Source: Firmicutes bacterium UBA993 (GTDB lineage Bacteria > Bacillota > Dethiobacteria > DTU022). From it: DNA of 7,681 nucleotides. The position numbers and the translations under genes were made by a program. Position 1 is the stretch's first letter. Every line of letters starts with the position of its first letter. Below, piece by piece: positions 6,100 through 7,681 of this stretch. Under the pieces are notes generated by a model that saw only the letters and a program-made list of their open reading frames with translations, was not told the origin of the DNA and searched no databases. Location of the stretch: the NCBI GenBank assembly GCA_002292015.1, contig DBBD01000022.1, positions 5,275-12,955 of the forward strand, read 5' to 3'.

Positions 6100-6918
6100 T
6101 TATGCCCTGAGCTGATTTTCTTCCACTTGCAAACAGCGGTACCTGGCGATCCTTTTTGCTACCAGCGCTGCAAATGCGGCAGCTCCCAAGCCGTTGTCGA
6201 TATTAACAACAGTCAGGCCGGGAGAACATGATTGAAGCATGGTCATCAAAGGCGCCAGCCCTTGATCGCCGATACCATAGCCAACCGAGGTGGGAACACC
6301 GATCACTGGCAGATCAACTAGTCCTCTGATAGTGATCGGCAATACTGCATCCATTCCGGCTACAACGATAATCACGTCTATATTTGCTTTTAACAGCGCT
6401 TCCAGCGCTTCAAGCGTCCTGTGAATTCCCGCTATGCCCACATCATAGGCAAAGAAAACCTCGCAGCCCATCTCAGTGGCGAATATCCGCGCTTCTTCGG
6501 CTATCGAGATATCCGCAGTGCCCGCCGTCAGCAGACCTATTTTCCCACCGGTCTTAGGGGTAACATAATCGATTTTTCTAACAATGACCATCCGTGCATC
6601 TATATGGAGATCGGCCAAAAATCCTTCGGGCACCCCTTGACCTAATCTTTCAGCCAGTTCAGGGCGCACCCTACTGGCTATACCGCGGCCACTCTCTTTG
6701 GCCATCTCAAACAACAGTTTTTCGACCCATTCGTCCTTTTTGCCCTCAGCCAGGATAACCTCGGGAATCCCTGTCCTCTGGGCACGACTCAGATCCAGCC
6801 TGGCGAATTTGTCCACAAATTGAAGTTTCATTCTCTCAAATGCTGTTTGTTCAATCTCTGCCTGGGCATCTTCCAGCGTTATAAGGCCTGCCGTAAGTTT
6901 CTCTAGTATTAGCCTCAT
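6100..6918 (-). CDS. larB: Nickel-pincer cofactor biosynthesis protein LarB
   Basis: LarB carboxylates the pyridinium ring of nicotinic acid adenine dinucleotide and releases AMP, giving pyridinium-3,5-biscarboxylic acid mononucleotide. This is the first step toward the nickel-pincer cofactor of lactate racemase (LarA) and related enzymes. The 272-residue protein has an N-terminal helical region (1-110) and a PurE-like carboxylase domain (about 120-260). Signatures are TAGTADISIAEEA (131-143), YDVGIAGIHR (158-167), VVAGMD, VPTSVGYGIGDQGLAPL (208-224) and SCSPGLTVVNIDNG (230-243). C231 fits the cysteine reported as catalytic in the Lactobacillus enzyme. The ATG at 6918 has AAGGGAG seven bases upstream. 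LarC, LarE and LarA are not in the window. AIR carboxylase PurE is the main alternative by fold, but the N-terminal region and motifs are those of LarB. Confidence 0.94.
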   Translation of the reverse strand: MRLILEKLTAGLITLEDAQAEIEQTAFERMKLQFVDKFARLDLSRAQRTGIPEVILAEGKKDEWVEKLLFEMAKESGRGIASRVRPELAERLGQGVPEGFLADLHIDARMVIVRKIDYVTPKTGGKIGLLTAGTADISIAEEARIFATEMGCEVFFAYDVGIAGIHRTLEALEALLKANIDVIIVVAGMDAVLPITIRGLVDLPVIGVPTSVGYGIGDQGLAPLMTMLQSCSPGLTVVNIDNGLGAAAFAALVAKRIARYRCLQVEENQLRA

Positions 6919-6962
6919 CTTTTCGCTCCCTTTTACCGAAAAATATAGTCCTCATGGCTCTC

Positions 6963-6992
6963 CCCTCTCCCCAATACGTATTGGAAAGAGGG
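6963..6992. promoter_or_regulatory. Inverted repeat with perfect 14-bp palindrome upstream of larB
   Basis: CCAATACGTATTGG (6971-6984) is a perfect palindrome. It is flanked by CCCTCT (6963-6968) and AGAGGG (6987-6992), which also pair, with a two-base mismatch on each side. The element lies 45-75 bases upstream of the larB start codon. The geometry suits a dimeric repressor's operator or an RNA hairpin in the larB leader; no T-run follows on either strand, so a terminator is unlikely. Confidence 0.45.
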
Positions 6993-7048
6993 CCGGCGGG
7001 AGGAGGGGTAGAAAATTTATGCTCTCTGCTGGTGTCACCCGGCAACAT

Positions 7049-7082
7049 GATAGTCCCCTGAAGCAAGTGAGCGGATAGTCCC
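7049..7082. repeat. Direct repeat GATAGTCCC with 25-base period
   Basis: GATAGTCCC occurs at 7049-7057 and again at 7074-7082. A related ATAGTCC lies at 6945-6951. All are in the 268-base spacer between the zinc-ribbon gene and larB, which otherwise shows no gene, clear promoter or tRNA. A GGG-TTCG-CCC mini-hairpin lies at about 7095-7104. The role is unknown. Confidence 0.35.
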
Positions 7083-7186
7083 ACAGCTATACAGGGTTCG
7101 CCCTATTTCAGAACGCCCGATTCCTAACGAAGCACTATTGCAATACACTACGCTAAGGCGACTGCTTCTAGTTAATCAAACGAATC

Positions 7187-7459
7187 TTAGAAATCGAAAA
7201 TATCACCCAGGAAAGACCCGCGGCGCTTGCGGCCAGAATCACGGTTACGATCTTCTAAGTAGCGGTCATCACCGCGTTCGCGCCTTTCTTCGCTCTTGCC
7301 GGCGGTTTCTCGCGATGTTCGTTCCGGTGCGCGCTCAATAAGCCGATCGAGTTCGCCGCGATCAAGCCAGACTCCCCGGCATTGCGGGCAATAATCAATC
7401 TCGATCCCTTGCCTCTCGGTCATCAATAGATCGACATTTCGACATACTGGACAATTCAT
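7187..7459 (-). CDS. TFIIB-type zinc-ribbon protein (zf-TFIIB domain)
   Basis: The 90-residue protein begins with MNCPVC and holds a four-cysteine zinc ribbon: C3, C6, C24 and C27, followed by the typical RGVWLDRGELDRLIERA (28-44). A highly charged, probably disordered linker rich in Arg, Glu and Asp fills 45-80. The protein closes with SFLGDIFDF, an aromatic tail I recall from other small Firmicutes zf-TFIIB proteins. No catalytic function is known; such proteins may bind nucleic acid or protein. ATG 7459 has AAAGGAG eight bases upstream, so a longer in-frame start at 7492 is not preferred. The gene lies 268 bases upstream of larB on the same strand, so joint transcription is uncertain. Confidence 0.88.
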   Translation of the reverse strand: MNCPVCRNVDLLMTERQGIEIDYCPQCRGVWLDRGELDRLIERAPERTSRETAGKSEERRERGDDRYLEDRNRDSGRKRRGSFLGDIFDF

Positions 7460-7681
7460 TTTACTAGCTCCTTTCATTAATGAACTTAACAATTTCCGGC
7501 AGTTTTCACTAGCTCACATATAATATCCGTAACTGTTTAAAACCATATCATTAAAAATCTCACAATTCAATAGCCCCACGATCGAATGAGTTATGTATTA
7601 TGAAAAAACATTCAAAGATGCCGATCATTCTCTGTCCCCTAAGGCAGAAGAAGCAAAAAGGGATAAAGTTTAACATTAGGA
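7460..7681. other. AT-rich intergenic region upstream of the zinc-ribbon gene
   Basis: No supported gene is visible in these 222 bases, which are clearly more AT-rich than the rest of the window. On the - strand TATTAT within GATATTATATG (about 7517-7527) could be a -10 box for the zinc-ribbon gene, but no good -35 box sits at the right distance. A short + strand frame from ATG 7600 runs off the end without a ribosome binding site. Confidence 0.4.

Noticed and set aside
6851..7084. Minus-strand 77-codon open frame overlapping the larB start
   Set aside because: It overlaps the well-supported larB N-terminus in another frame, spans the palindrome, and has no recognisable protein features.
7092..7110. 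GGGTTCGCCC as a tRNA T-arm
   Set aside because: The stem is too short for a T-arm and no other tRNA arms are found nearby; it is at most a mini-hairpin.
7600..7681. Start of a partial + strand gene running off the window end
   Set aside because: Only 27 codons are visible, there is no ribosome binding site, and the translation shows no recognisable family.

Overview
The window looks like chromosomal DNA from a Gram-positive Clostridia-type bacterium, probably Peptococcaceae-like or a related anaerobe. The reasons are the order veg - ispE - nucleotidyltransferase - glmU - prs (a core Firmicutes neighbourhood), clear AGGAGG-type ribosome binding sites, frequent TTG/GTG starts, and roughly balanced base composition. 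This placement rests on protein similarity recalled from memory, not on a search.

Left part (1-4760, + strand). veg is followed by a strong intrinsic terminator at 382-413. Next comes an open reading frame holding only the C-terminal part of a nicotinate phosphoribosyltransferase. Its stop overlaps the TTG start of ispE (isoprenoid synthesis, MEP pathway). A MobA-like nucleotidyltransferase of unknown substrate follows closely. A good sigma-A promoter (2638-2666) then drives glmU, which ends after 331 codons, before the acetyltransferase active site, at three stop codons in a row. prs (PRPP synthase) ends the series. purR and spoVG, which usually lie between ispE and glmU in Firmicutes, are absent.

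Right part (4761-7681, - strand). A convergent spacer with a hairpin/T-run at 4815-4854 separates prs from queA (queuosine synthesis). Upstream of queA lie larB (nickel-pincer cofactor synthesis) and a small TFIIB-type zinc-ribbon protein. The spacer upstream of larB holds a perfect 14-bp palindrome inside a longer inverted repeat, and a 9-bp direct repeat.

Functional links: ispE, glmU and prs are housekeeping genes feeding isoprenoid, cell-wall and nucleotide synthesis. Nicotinate phosphoribosyltransferases consume PRPP, and LarB uses nicotinic acid adenine dinucleotide, so the nicotinate fragment, prs and larB touch neighbouring metabolism, but nothing in the sequence shows joint regulation. 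I saw no rRNA, complete tRNA, CRISPR array, transposase or prophage gene. The most notable features are the truncated GlmU, the truncated but open nicotinate phosphoribosyltransferase, and several uncharacterised intergenic elements. I found no clearly new multi-gene system.
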